In this document: positions 1 to 12,212 of the stretch, in pieces
How the letters are laid out: the number at the start of each line of letters is the position of its first letter
Position numbering within the stretch: the first letter of the stretch is position 1
Origin: Heterostelium album PN500
Lineage: Eukaryota; Evosea; Eumycetozoa; Acytosteliales; Acytosteliaceae
Assembly: GCF_000004825.1 (NCBI RefSeq)
Contig: NW_008805078.1
Coordinates: forward strand, 1,082,069-1,146,068
Reading direction: 5' to 3'
DNA: 64,000 nucleotides
Program-made: the position numbers and the translations under genes
The notes under the pieces: generated by a model
Database searches by the model: none
What the model saw: the letters and a program-made list of their open reading frames with translations, nothing else
What the model was told of the DNA's origin: nothing

Positions 1-582
1 AAATCTAGTTTATTAGAGAATTTTTCAAAATTCTTAGACCAATCATTCACAGTCAATAACCAACCACAATAATTCAATATGATAATTATAATTTTATTTT
101 ATTGTATTTTTTTTTTCTATTTCTTGGAGCTTATTTATTAAAGTATTCTTATCATTTTCTTTAAATAAATTTCGAGTTGTATTATTCTTATCAGACAAGA
201 ATACTTTATTACTCAATAATTAATTACCAAAGAATCTATTAATACATTACTCTTGACTGGTTTAGTGTTAGAATCACTAACTGACAATATTTCTAATTTT
301 TGTTAAAATAGATTTTCATGAATAGAGTTATACTGATTTATTTTCTCCTTTTATTTCTATTTATAAATTTTCTCCTTTTTTGGTGTCCTCAGTTAGTTTG
401 CAATTGTTTAAATCGCAAAGTGGATGGTACCGTTTGTCTGGATGCGGAATATTTGGATTTGAATGATTCTTCCTTCACGTTCATAGCTACAGTCTGTGTG
501 TCCACATGGAAACTCAGTATTCATTGTAAAGATATATGAAATGCATATTAATGGCTGGGTTGGAGAATATGACCATAGTAGT
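1..582. other. Left-edge intergenic sequence
   Basis: AT-rich sequence downstream of the Crinkler-like gene. I see no convincing gene. A 73-codon open frame on the plus strand at 318-539 begins with a hydrophobic stretch but has no recognisable domain. An 11-bp inverted repeat (140-150 and 197-207) could be part of a terminator or hairpin. Confidence 0.4.
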
Positions 583-3500
583 TTAATTTATTATAGTATG
601 ATCCTTAAATTGTTTACCATTAATATTGGTGTCAATCAAGCCTCTGTGTGCGAATGTACGAGTGAAGAAGGTGTTAAAGTTGTGATATGATAAAACGAAT
701 AAGAATTGATTGATCTTGAATTTTTTTCTATCTTTCTTTTTTTGAAAATCTTCAATTACTGATTTATCTACAATACGATTGGTAACCAGGAAATAAACAG
801 TGTTTGCGGATATAGAATCGTCAAGCTTACTGAAAAAATGACCAGCAAGTTCAATTACTTCACTATTGGATATCTGGTATATCTTCTTATTTTTAAAATT
901 GTCTGAGAACTTGCATTGGACAAAAATACTGGTTATACCTTGCCTGCCTGTTAATTTAAAGATGTGGTCAATTGTCTCGGTGTTTCTTTTACAAACATGA
1001 ATGGCAGTGTCTTCAAAATTTGGTGCATTAAATGGGTTTGTTTCTTCATCAAATATAACCTGTTGTAAATTATTAATATTGAGTTCGATTATCAATTGAA
1101 TTCTTAATTTAATTACCTTTTTTGGAAAGGAAGTCAGTATATCGTTAGTAATTTCCTCGATACCATATACACCTTTTAATAATAATTGAATAGTGAGGTT
1201 ATGTTTAAGCTTAACATGAGCATTGATTTTGGCAATACAGATTCTTGGGAACAACTCTTCAAAATCCTTCCATGTCCAGAATTTGGTGGGAGACGGGAAA
1301 AATAGTAATTCTGAAGGAAATAATCTCTTGTCAACCAGTAATGAATTGAGAACCACCATGTTATAGAAACTAATAAATATGGTGTATTGAGTAGAATCTC
1401 TTTCCTCGACTGAATTTGATGATGAGGCAGATGATGTTGATGATGATGAATCTGTAGATGAATCTGTAGATGAAGTGGAAAGTCTTGAAGGTAATGATGA
1501 TGAATATGACTTTTGAGACTTTTGTGGAGTTAAGTCAAACAATTTGCTCTTTCTCTTGTGGTCAACATGAGCAGATTCCTCAGAATCTGTACTAACAGTA
1601 TCTATCTGTTCCAAATATAAGTTTCCGCACATTCTTATTTGGTTCACTGTAATTTGATTGCCATCCAATTCACCAAGTTTAGTTGATAATGTTACTGGTG
1701 TTTGTGTGATTGCCAATAAAAGAATTTTTTTCACTACTTTTAAATTGGTAATGGATGACATGCTTAACCTGCTAATCTTATCATAGCACCTTTTAGAAAA
1801 CTCAAACAAATAACTATTACAACATCTTAAATAAAAACTGATTTCTCTAGGAATGAATCCAGTGTCACCAAGACCAGTTTCAAACAAACCATGATATTTG
1901 ATCAGAATCTGTGAAAGATATTCTTTTTTATCTCTGTTTGGATGCTTGTAGTGCTCAATAAATGGTTCGAGTGACTCTCTACGACTTAGAGGGTTGAAGC
2001 CAATACATATCCTTTGGTAATTCGACTTTAAATTTACTATATCGATTGAAGATGTTCCGGTGCAAACTGGTATTAAAAAAATATCTTTTCTTTTAACCAT
2101 TATTTCACCAATGGCATCTAATAATAGTTTAAAACTCTCACTTTTATGATTATTGTCAGATTGTGGTAATGATTTAATATATTGTTGAAATTCGTCCAAA
2201 TGTAAAATGATGGTAAGTGGATTGGATTGAGTAATTGGGCTACCATTTTGTTGAACAGATATAATTAAATCGTCTATTACTTGATTAATTGTAAATCTGC
2301 TTGAAGAAGCGATTAGATGATCAATAACTTTGCAACCATAAATCCCAGATGATATTGCAAGACGCATGCCAATGCGAATATCAGCAGACAAACTATCCAG
2401 CTGGGGGTGATAACTTGAACCATTCAAGAAATTGATCTCGATATATATGGCTGATTGTAGTGATCTTCTTAAAATTTGATCTATTCCAATGAGCTTGGCC
2501 TCTGGTATACGTGATAATTCATAGGCCGCTCTACTTTTACCAGTTCCAGATCCACCTGCTATCAAGAAAAAAACTTGCTTTTGTTTTTCTACGGTACCTC
2601 TATAGTTGAATCCTTCCGAAAGGTTTGAAACAATTATGTCGAAAAATGAATCTCTCTCTACGAATTCGATATCGTAATCATTGTATTCTCTATAAAGAAT
2701 TTGTCCTACTTTGAACTCTATAATATAATGTGATTAGTATACTTTGATTGATGTAGTTGGAAGGTGTTGATAGTGATTATGTGAAATAGCAAGATGCAAC
2801 TTGTTTGTCCTATATACTTTAAAGTATGGAGATTTGTATATAACATCGACAATGAAGGTGATCATCGGTATGTGATGATGAAGAAAAAATACTGATGTAG
2901 TGTAGGTTGCATATAGCAACAATCATGTAACAAAGCGGTGATGTAATACAATTTATAGCAACCCTTAAGGTCGTTAACCTGAGACTATATTTGTTGATAT
3001 TGAGGTGTGTAATTGATATGTGTAGTCTCACGAGGGAAAATAGTAGATGTAGTTTATCTGAAATGATATATATAGATATAACAATGACAATGATGTATTA
3101 TAATGTATGATTTGATAATAGCAAATGATAAATGTGTATAAAAGGCTAAATGATGATGATTGTTTATTTGATTGTTTGATTGTAGTAATAATGGTTGTGT
3201 TGTTGTTGTTTCTGATTATTTGATCATTGTGTATGATCGATTTGATGAGTAGATTTAGTAACAATAATGTGATATTTAAGAGGATAAGATATTTGCTTTT
3301 GTTTTATATATATAACAACTAAATATAAAGATGTTTGGTTGAGTACGATAAATATTAGGTAGTTTGTGTTGTTTTCTACTCTGTGATGATTGATCAGAGA
3401 TGAATAATATGGTATTGTGTTGGATTGTAATATTTACCTTGTTGTTGAGTTGTTTGATTAAATGAAAGAGAGGGAGTTAGCACAGTATAATAAATATCCA

Positions 3501-3729
3501 AAGGAGTTGGGTGAATATTTGCTCTAACATCTAGAGGTTGAATATTATTATTATTTGTTGGATCAAGTGAATACAGATTAACATTTCCTGGTGTTTCTTT
3601 AATGCTGTATTCTCTGATAATTGTTTTTTTCATGTCTTCGTAATCTTTGACATCTTTGAATAATAATTTAGATGGAGGGAGTTGATTCTCATGAACCCAA
3701 CATTCAAATGTAATAGGTTGATGAGACAT
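583..3729 (-). CDS. Crinkler-like protein: header domain, P-loop NTPase, restriction-endonuclease-like C-terminus
   Basis: Two exons, 3729-3438 and 2717-583, joined at AAG|GTAAAT and TATAG|AG give one frame of 808 residues. The start is the first ATG (MSHQP); the open frame above it has no other ATG. Residues 1-95 look like the ubiquitin-like header domain of Crinkler (CRN) proteins, with CWVHE and LPPSKLLFKDV. A Walker A motif GGSGTGKS lies at about 152-159 and a Walker B-like LHLDEF near 270. After a Ser-rich linker, the last 130 residues contain FVQCKF near 695, compatible with the QxK element of a PD-(D/E)xK nuclease fold. CRN proteins with this order are known from oomycetes, fungi and amoebae, and are proposed to be NTPase-nucleases acting in the nucleus or in conflict. 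The family call is fairly firm. The nuclease part is inferred from order and one motif. Confidence 0.75.
2718..3437 (-). other. Unusually long intron of the Crinkler-like gene
   Basis: This 720-bp interval separates the header exon from the NTPase exon, while other introns in this window are mostly 60-130 bp. It holds only short open frames without family features and TGATGATG-type simple sequence. The splice sites are supported by continuous frame on both sides. A nested small RNA or an extra alternative exon cannot be excluded. Confidence 0.5.
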
Positions 3730-4655
3730 ATAGTTGTTAAAACGAAAGTAATGTAATTGCAAGAGTAATAAAGAAATAATGATTAAAAACAAATAAATAT
3801 TCTATTGAAATAAAATAATAATAATAATTCTAGTATTTTTTTCATTTTATCCTTTATTTTTATAAATTAATTCGAGTGTGTTCTTTAACATAGTTTTATG
3901 TTGCATACCAACTCGTAAGTTATTAACAATTTAATTTATTTCATTGTTTTTAAGACTGACCAATATTATTGAAAAAATAAAATTTAGTTTCAGTGAATTG
4001 GAAGCATATGAAACTTTATTTTGAAAGAATAGTTGATTGTGAAACTTGGTTACTTGATTTCTATAGGTGTTAAGTGACTTGTGGTATGGTCCCCTTGAAA
4101 GCTTATCCTTGTTGATGATCATTCATTTTTCAACAATACCCTTAGTTTAGTTTCTCAAGAATTTCCTCAGTCTTGTACCAACATTACAAGTATATTATTA
4201 CAAATCATGTGAACCAATCAAAAAAATGTACTAGCTAACTGTGATGTCTGTACTCAAAATTCCAGATCGGCTGATGTATTTTATTTCAATAGAATATTTT
4301 TTTTTTTTCTTTCAAAAACAAATAAATATAAAATTTTAAAGATAATTCTTTTTTTTTTTATCTTCTTGTTCACATTCTTTATAAAATCTAACAGTAGACA
4401 TTTTTGATAGGTATTGTGTTCAAAGATCTGGAATGTGGGAAAAGAAAAAACGAATCTAATCACACAATTGTGGTAAAATATTTTGAAATAAATATCAATG
4501 AAAAAAAATAATTCAAAAAAAAAAAACATACAATATTTTTGATTATTAAAAAGAGAGATATAAAAAAAAAAAGAATAACACTTTGTTTGAATATGTATTT
4601 ATATTATAAATTATAATCAAAGGATTATTAATAAATAAAATTAAAAAAAACAAAA
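3730..4655. other. Intergenic region with divergent promoters
   Basis: About 930 bp between the divergently transcribed Crinkler-like and GNL1-like genes. It is very AT-rich, with long T and A runs near 4300-4600 that are typical of dictyostelid promoters. The open frames here are short, low-complexity and unconvincing. Confidence 0.5.
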
Positions 4656-7174
4656 ATGACTAGAGCAAAACCATTTAGCGGTAAACAAAAGAAAGATCAA
4701 TTGAAAGCAAAGAAAGAGAGAAAGAGAATTGAGAATTCATTGGAGGAGAATGACGATCAACTTTCACTTCATGAGAAGAGAAAGATGGCCAGAGAGATTC
4801 TAGATTCACATTCCTATAAATCAAATAAGAACAGTGGATCAAGTGGAAGTAGTAGTGCCATATTTCAGAGTACAGCAACAAAAAGTAATAACAACAGAAC
4901 TCATCATCATCATCATATAAATAGACATAGTAATAATAGAAACGATCGTTCAAATAATAAGAGATCTAGTAGTAATATCGGATCTGATAATGAGCAAGAT
5001 GATGATGATGATGACGAGGAAGATGAAATCCATTCACAATCATCTGAATCAGAGTTCGACTCCAATAGTAATAGTGATGTTCAAAGTCAAGCAGATACTA
5101 CAACAGAGGATGAAACAACAACAAAGAATAGATTCATGGAAAGAGGTGGAAGAGGTAGACCAAAGTAAGTTAATCAAACAAACCTTATACTTAGTGTTTC
5201 ACTCATAACTAATTTCTTTTGCTATTTTATCAAGTTTAATTACAATATTTGAAAAAGAATCAAGAGAAGAAATAGAAGCAAGAAAAGAAGCTGCTAAATT
5301 ACCTGTTGATCTTAAATTTAGAGATACTGTATGTAAAAACAAATAAATATTAATTAATATTTAATAGAGTAACGTTTATATTAATTATGTTTTGATTTTT
5401 AATATTAAAGCCATGGAGTGTTTTAGATGAACATTTGGGTGATGATTCAGAATATATCGATATACCAAAGAGACCGTCATGGTCATTCGAATACTCGGCA
5501 GAGAGAGTAAAGAATAGAGAACGTGAGATGTTCAATCAATGGTTGGATGGCATCGTTTCGCGTTACGATAGGAGTAGATTGAATTACTTTGAGCAGAATC
5601 TCGAGGTTTGGAGACAACTCTGGCGTGTATCTGAGCGATCGGATCTCATTCTATTGATTACCGATGCCCGGTATCCTTTGTTCCACTTCCCTCCTGCTTT
5701 GTATCATTATATCACACAGGATCTCAAGAAACCAATGGTCTTGGTTCTCAACAAGATTGATTTGGTCGATTCGAGAATCATCGAAGCTTGGAAACAATAC
5801 TTTTTCAAGAAGTATCCACACTTGAAAATCATTTGTTTCAGTTCATTCAAGGCGATACGTGATGACCATCCACACTCTGATCCAACCGATGTCAATAAAC
5901 TAAGGAAATTCAACAAAGGAAGAAAGAGATACGAGAATGCAGAAGGAAAACAACAGTTGGTAGATTTAATTACATCATTTAACATTGAAAAGAATGGAAA
6001 TTCTTCATCCAACAATCATGATAGTTATGAAGAAGAGGATGTCGAAAGTGAAGAAGAAGAAGAGGAGGAAGAAGAAGAAGAATATAATCAAAATGATGAT
6101 AATAATGTAGATTCAAAATATAAACCTGAAACACCAAACGATAGTTTTATTACGGTTGGAATGGTTGGACATCCAAATGTCGGTAAATCCAGTTTGATCA
6201 ATGGTTTGATGGGAAGAAAGGTTGTTAGTACCTCGCGAACACCAGGTCATACCAAGCATTTCCAGACTATCTTTTTGACCAGTGAGATCCGTTTGTGTGA
6301 CTGTCCAGGTCTAGTATTCCCTGCTCTCGACCGACCGAAATCACTGCAGATCCTCTGTGGATTGTTCCCGATAGCACAGGTACGTGAGCCATTCTCTGCC
6401 ATCCGCTATCTAGCCGAGAGAGTTGCAGTCGAGAAAGTATATGGATTGACCAACCCAGATGATGATCATCGGAACGATACTACCTCCACCAGCACATATA
6501 ACAAAGAGGCAAAGGAGAAGCCAACTCCACAGCCATGGACACCTCTTACAATCTGCGAGGCATTTGCACTCAAACGTGGATATCTCATTGCCAAGAGTGG
6601 AAGAGCCGACATCCATAGAGCCGGTCTTGAAATACTTAGGGATTGTGTCGATGGAAACGTTGTTATTTCATGGCCACCACCTGGATTATCGAAAGATCAA
6701 TACATGGAGATAATGAACACTACAACTATCAATCAAAAATCATTGGTATCCAAATCCAATAAAGATATTGATGCAGATGATGATAATGATGATGATGAAA
6801 GTGTTACAACTACCACAACAACAAATGACAATAATAGAGGTAGAAGATCAAGGAAATTAAAGATAAAGAAAAAGTTTGATAATATGACAATGATCAGTGA
6901 TGATGATGATGAAGAGGATGAAGCTGTTCATATACATAGAGCTAGTGGTAGTAGAAAGAAGAAATCAAGTAGAAACAACAGACAACAACAACATTCTGAT
7001 AAGAGTGAAGAGGATGAAGATGATGATAACGATGAACTCAATCCCAATGAAGTGATACCATCGACCATTGCAAAGCATGGTAAGAATAAAAAGCTATCGG
7101 ACAAAGCGTTTGATTATCAAGAGAGACTAAGAGAGAAACAGAAAAAAGGTGGAAACAAAAGACAAGTTATTTAA
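4656..7174 (+). CDS. gnl1: GNL1-type circularly permuted GTPase
   Basis: Three exons (4656-5164, 5235-5328, 5411-7174) give 788 residues. The G motifs are in permuted order: DARYP, then the G4 motif NKID at about residue 313, then the G1 P-loop GHPNVGKSS at about 453, then G3 DCPG at about 498. This order is diagnostic of the YlqF/YRG GTPases, and the FE(K)ESREEIE..KLPVDLKF stretch encoded by the middle exon fits GNL1. Family members are nuclear or nucleolar and linked to ribosome biogenesis. The first exon encodes a basic lysine-rich start (GKQKKDQLKAKKERKR) followed by Ser, Asn and acidic runs. An almost pure Glu run sits between G4 and G1, and the C-terminal 140 residues alternate Asp-rich and Lys/Arg-rich blocks, plausibly nucleolar targeting or RNA binding. 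The nucleotide-binding motifs look intact. Confidence 0.88.
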
Positions 7175-7266
7175 TTATAAACTATGTAAATAAAAGAAAA
7201 TAAGAACATTGTAAATATATACAAATATTAGTTTATTAGTTTATTAGTTTATTTTGTTTTCTTGTT

Positions 7267-7747
7267 TTATTCTACTTTAATGGAATGATCTTCTTTTGAT
7301 TTATTTTGTGGATCTAACTTGTATGCTTTCTTGTATGGCTCTGTTGTTGTTGTTGTTGTTGAAGGTGTCGATTCCGATGGTTCATTCTTCTTTGAATCGG
7401 AAATGTAAGAGTTTACAATATCAACTGATTTATCAAAGATATATTCACCAGAGTTTAAATAGACGACTGCTGCATTCTTTATTTTTTCATTTTTGATCAT
7501 ATTTGCAACACCTCGTCTATATATGTATTGTTGTTATTGTTGATCATCATATTATTATTTATTATGAAAAGATTGATTGATTGATTAAATGATTATTATT
7601 ATTAGTACTAAAATATATAAATACAATACTACTAAATATAAACTAAACATACACAGAGAATCCAGTGTAACGACGAATACCAGCAAGACCTGTTGATACA
7701 ATAGCTGCATCTACACCAATCGATAATAATGAAGTGAATAATCCCAT
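7267..7747 (-). CDS. DUF1748-family small protein, probably mitochondrial
   Basis: Two exons (7747-7653 and 7516-7267) joined at TCTGT|GTATGT and TATAG|ACGAGG encode 114 residues. The start ATG opens the frame MGLFTSLLSIGVDAA. The N-terminal hydrophobic segment with VDAAIVSTGLAGIRRYTGF, followed by a short helix and YLNSGEYIFDKSVD, matches the layout I recall for fungal DUF1748 proteins (yeast MIN8 type), which are small mitochondrial membrane-associated proteins. The last 35 residues are Ser/Thr-rich and basic and are probably family-variable. Neither exon would be called alone; the match is seen only after joining. Its biochemical role is not known to me. Confidence 0.65.
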
Positions 7748-8254
7748 CTTTGTATATATATTAAAATGATAATTATCTTTTTAATTTACAGTTTTATATA
7801 ATAATTATAATTATAATTCTAAATTAATTTTGTTTTGCTTTTGAATAATAAAACAGTATAATATCTTTAATTTTTTTTTGGTGAAGATGCAACACACAAC
7901 TAACACATAATTATGATTTTACAAATCCTCTCTTTTTTTTTTTTCATTGACACACAACATACAACCAATTATTATACCTGCAAAAGTATGATATTTAATG
8001 TTTTTAATGAAGTAAGGTTGTAATAATCTTTGATTTATGAGAGAGAATCTTTAATTAAATAATGAATAAAAAAAAAGGCATAAAATCATCATTTGATGAT
8101 AATTTATTTATAATATTTTTTATAGTTATTGTTGTTGTTGTTATGTTTAAGAGTCTATAAATCTAACCTTTAATTAGCATTTGATCATGTTGTAATACCT
8201 ATTAATAATAGTGGTATTTGTGAACAAATTACCATAAACCAACTACTATGAAAC

Positions 8255-8600
8255 ATTTTTATGGTATCTTTCTGTTTGCCCATCGGTCTGTAGGTGGTTT
8301 GGTGTTGATACTCTCAATCTGATGTTTAGATTCTCCACTACAATGCATTAGATGCTCCAAAGATCGCATGTGAGCAGTGAATCACGGTCGGAACCAATTG
8401 TTAATGATAAACCATGATATCTGAAAAGGTTTGCAATACAAAGAGATTGAGTTGGTCATGGCACTACACAACTTTGGGATAAAAAGTATTGGCCGGTGAA
8501 AAACACAATTAGTATGAAAATGGAAAGAAGTAGATGGTCATAGTTTCTTCAGTGGTGACTTCTTAGTAGTGCAAGGCAGAACTACCAATTATTATCATTA
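8255..8600 (-). mobile_element. Degenerate Ty3/gypsy-type retrotransposon integrase fragment
   Basis: The minus strand, read from about 8600 down to 8260, gives pieces of a retrotransposon integrase core: FRYHGLSLTIGSDRDS (second catalytic Asp in SDRD, near 8385) and, one stop codon later, LRVSTPNHLQTDGQTER (near 8270-8320). The order and spacing match the Ty3/gypsy integrase pattern HG..SDRD...ST.YHPQTDGQTER. The region has several stop codons and no flanking protease, reverse transcriptase or terminal repeat that I can see, so it is an old relic. It is visibly richer in G+C than its surroundings. The rest of the gene-free interval 7748-8828 is AT-rich and shows nothing else. Confidence 0.7.
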
Positions 8601-8828
8601 TTTGTTGATGTGGATGATGTAATAGTTGTTGCTGCAGAAGAATCCGTCATGGCATATTCATCCAGTTTTATGTACATCGATTGACATTTTAGTTGTTTGG
8701 ATCTAGACTTTTTCTTTTTCCTTTTTACCAAAATCTTTTTAGAGATTTTCAAAAATAAAAAATTGTTCTTGTGTCTTTATATTATTAAATTTACACATTT
8801 TGTTTTTTTTTAGAAACTTATAAACAAT

Positions 8829-9425
8829 ATGATCTTCAATATCTTTATATTTAACAAGAGTGGAACATGTATATATTATGAAGAATGGAATAGAAAGAAA
8901 GCATCTCCGAATCTACAAGAGGAACAAAAACTATTGTTCGGTATGCTCTACTCTTTAAAATCATGTTTATCGAAACTTTCACCTTCACCGTATGTATAGA
9001 TAGATAGATAGATAGATATAAGATTGATTATTTGTAATGATCAAAAATAAGATTTAAGCAAATAAATCGATCAATTGTATTATGTTAGTTATGTTTATCT
9101 TATATTTACTCTACTTTTACATTACATTATAAACCCTCAATCAAATAGTATGGATCCACAAACAGGATTTCATTGTTTAACAACATCAACCTATAAATTA
9201 CATTTCTATGAAACACTGTCGTGTGTAAAGTTTATAGTATTGACCGATCCAAAGACACCAGATCTTCGAGAAGACCTCAAGAAAATATATAACTCTGCAT
9301 TCGTAGAGTATGTCATCAAGAATCCTTTATACCAACTAAACTCTGTTATCAAATGTGAACTTTTCATTACTCAATTGAATCAAATCATTAAAGCAATACC
9401 ATATTTCAACAATCAAGAGAAATAG
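8829..9425 (+). CDS. trappc1: TRAPPC1/Bet5, TRAPP complex longin-domain subunit
   Basis: Exons 8829-8989 and 9149-9425 (donor CACC|GTATGT, acceptor AATAG|TATGG) encode 145 residues, the same length as human TRAPPC1. Family hallmarks are the start IFNIFIFNKSGTCIYYEEW, the LLFGMLYSLKS stretch, and in exon 2 the segment TSTYKLHFYET followed by FVEYVIKNPLY. The protein is a core subunit of the TRAPP complexes, which act as exchange factors for Rab1/Ypt1-type GTPases in ER-Golgi and Golgi traffic. A tandem GATA run in the intron (8998-9020) is simple sequence. Confidence 0.93.
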
Positions 9426-9728
9426 AGATAGTCAACTAGATAGATAGATAGTTAATTAGTTATATATATAATTAAATCAATCAACCAGATTAATCATGTA
9501 AAGTTAAACAATCAATCAAATAACAATATATTTATTAATAATAATAAATAAATTATATCTTGTAAACTAAAAAAGTATACAATCTTTTTTTTTTTAGTTT
9601 TTAGTTTTAATAAATTTATTTATTTTATGTAACATATTGAATTACAACAAAATTTGAAATATTTAAAATGAATATTGTTATTATTATTATTATTATTCAA
9701 TTCTATTCTATTCTATCTTTTTAGTTGT
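9426..9728. other. Intergenic region between convergent genes
   Basis: About 300 bp between the 3' ends of the TRAPPC1 and RNFT-like genes. It is AT-rich, with a T run at 9590 and (ATT) repeats at 9670-9700. AATAAA-type signals occur near both gene ends. I see no gene. Confidence 0.5.
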
Positions 9729-11417
9729 TTAGAATAGTTGGAACAGTATGCTTGTAGTTCCATCGGAATGAGTTCTGTTGCCGGCTGTGGCGATCGCTGC
9801 ACGACACAGTGGACATGTCTTTTCAAATTCGAACCACTGTGAAACACAATCTTCACAAAAGAGATGATCGCAACGTAACACTATAGGAGAGACCATCTTC
9901 TCTTGACAGATGGCACACAGGTCACCGACGGCTGCCACCTGCTCCATGGTTGCCTTTCTGCCGTATAACACTTCACGCAGTACATATGCCTTGGCTGTTT
10001 GGAACCACTGCTTTGTCTTTTCAATCAAATTGGTCAACTTGAATGTAAAGTAGAGTCCGACCATCAGCGATCCAAAGATATGCTCACCGTCGTCATGCAG
10101 CGAGTGCAAGTACTTGAACCAAATGGTTATCGGTAGAATCGATCTATACAAATGACTGGTAACTTCAATAACAGTGTAAAGCTGTGCTCTTCTCTTATGT
10201 GGTGGTCTATGTCCAACAACTATAATACAAACTGCTTTTATAATCATTGTAATGAATCTAGCCATAAAATCTGTTGTTTATATTTTAAACCAAAAAAATA
10301 ATATTAGTAATCCCCGCATGCGAATGCCTCCTAACAACAAACAACAAGTCTACTTACCATTTAAGATTGCACACCAAAATGCATTATAAATATCGATGGA
10401 AATGGATGGATAGAGTAATATCAATGATCTCCAAAGTTCGTTGTTTCCAAAGAATAGATAGGTGGTGGCGATATTACTTGATAATATTAAAATTAACCAA
10501 CATAGTACTCCAATATTTCTCTTTTCCTAGATAATATTCATACAAATATATGTTAGTTTACCATTTTCTTTGTGTTTTATTAATGTTTATATCTATATTT
10601 TAGCAAACTAACATACTTGTAATGCAACTTGAGATTTTAATGCTTGATTTGCTTGGAAAAATACAATTTGTTGCCAGAGGAACATAAGGATGCCTTGGCG
10701 ATGTTTATATAAAAATACAACTAATAATATAACGATGAAAGGATAGGAATGTTCCAGCCATTTCATAATAGACGGTAGATCAAGTCTTGCTGTTGAGTTT
10801 GATACTGTTTGTGGTTGTGTTTGTTGCTGTTGTTGATTGTTTGACTCGAAACCATTTACATTACCATTGTTATTGGTGTTGCTATTGCTATTGCTATTAT
10901 TCGTTGTTGTTGTTGTAGTTGTTGTTGAACTATTATTCAATTGATTATTTATATCGATTCCATGATCATCCTCTATATTTATATTTACTATATTGCTATG
11001 ACTGTGATTAAGACTGTGATTGTGATTATGATTATGATTATGACTGTGACTGTGACTATGACTGTTATTATTGCTATTATTGCTATTGTTATTTATAGTA
11101 TTCATCAAATTGATACCATTTGAATTAAAAGATAGATGTTGGTTGTTACTGCCAAACAGTGAGTGACCACGTTGACTAATCAATTGTGACAACGATGATG
11201 TGTTGTTTGCAGCTGTTGTCAACAGTGAATTAATTCCACTACCAATGCTATTTATTGTATTACCTCCATTATTATTACCACTATTGTTATTTACAGAATT
11301 GTTACTATTATTATTGTTGTTGTTGTTGTTATTGTTATTTGTTGTAGGTATTATAGATATATCATCTTGATCATTATTATTACCACTCTGTGGATCAATT
11401 CTAATTGATACTTCCAT
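9729..11417 (-). CDS. RNFT-like RING-finger multi-pass membrane protein (E3 ligase)
   Basis: Three exons (11417-10617, 10526-10358, 10270-9729) encode 503 residues. The first 200 residues are low-complexity Asn, Ser, His (alternating Ser-His and Asn-His) and Gln runs. A hydrophobic segment PFIVILLVVFLYKHRQGI follows at about 227. Further membrane helices lie in exon 2 (VLCWLILILSSNIATTYLFF, and the LYPSISIDIYNAFW region) and at the start of exon 3. The C-terminus carries a C3HC4 RING: CAICQ, CDHLFCEDC and CPLC. This arrangement matches RNFT1/RNFT2 (RING finger transmembrane) proteins, ER-type E3 ubiquitin ligases. All RING cysteines and the histidine are present, so ligase activity is plausible. 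Substrate unknown. Confidence 0.8.
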
Positions 11418-12212
11418 TGTATCTTATTTTATTTTATCTTATCTTATCTATTATTATATATATCTAGTGACTGTGTGTGATCTGATTATTTAGTTAGTTT
11501 GTTTAAGTGTTTAAACAAAACTACTACTACTCTTTCTGTCTCACTATCTCTCTCTACCTTTAATGATTAACTTTATATAATGAAGATGCAAATCAAATCA
11601 ATTTCTATTTCTTTTTAAAAAGCAAATACAAAACAAAATAAATAACAATTGTTGAATAATATATATAAATTAATGCAATGGTAATAAGTTATTAAACTTG
11701 TTTTTGTATAATTAAGTTTTTTTTTTTTTTTTTTTTTCATTTTTTTTCATTTTTTTTTTTTTATTTAATCAAGTAAAAACTTCTTGTTGAGGATGATCAA
11801 TCGATTCTTCCAAGAATTTATAAGTTAACTAGTTTACATAAAGTTGACATCCTTCATTTTATCAATCATATAACATATTAAACAACTATTAACTATTATT
11901 ACTAAACTAAAAAAAAAAACTTTTTACTATTTTTTTTTTTTTTTTAAAACATTCATTATTTATTTTTAACATACATGATTTGAAGAGATAATCAAATAAA
12001 TTAGTTATAATAGATATAAACCAAATCTTAAAATAGTAGATTAAATTGGTAGCCAAATTGTTAGATTCGAATTCAATGAAAGATTAAGAGTTAACATTTA
12101 TATATATATATTTTATAGTAGTTTTATATAGAGAGAAGAGATAGCTAGATAGTGACTTGGTGAAAAAGATAATAATAATAATAATAAAAATAAAAATAAT
12201 AATAATAATAAT
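11418..12212. other. Divergent promoter region between RNFT-like and BTAF1 genes
   Basis: About 800 bp of extremely AT-rich sequence with long T runs (11720-11760, 11930-11945) and an AAT-repeat leader running directly into the BTAF1 start codon. No gene is visible. Confidence 0.5.

Noticed and set aside
140-207. 11-bp inverted repeat as a possible mobile-element end
   Set aside because: Arms are short, AT-rich and lack target duplications or an adjacent transposase.
318-690. Two overlapping short plus-strand open frames, one with a hydrophobic N-terminus
   Set aside because: No family features, and the second overlaps the 3' end of the Crinkler-like gene on the other strand. The hydrophobic start is what T-rich DNA gives by chance.
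3931-4122. 63-codon minus-strand open frame
   Set aside because: No recognisable domain and no convincing splice partner in the intergenic region.
7296-7496. 66-codon plus-strand open frame
   Set aside because: It is the antisense of exon 2 of the DUF1748-like gene, which has the better family match.
10941-11123. Plus-strand open frame rich in Ile, Val, Met and Thr
   Set aside because: It is the antisense of the His/Asn/Ser repeats in the RNFT-like gene.
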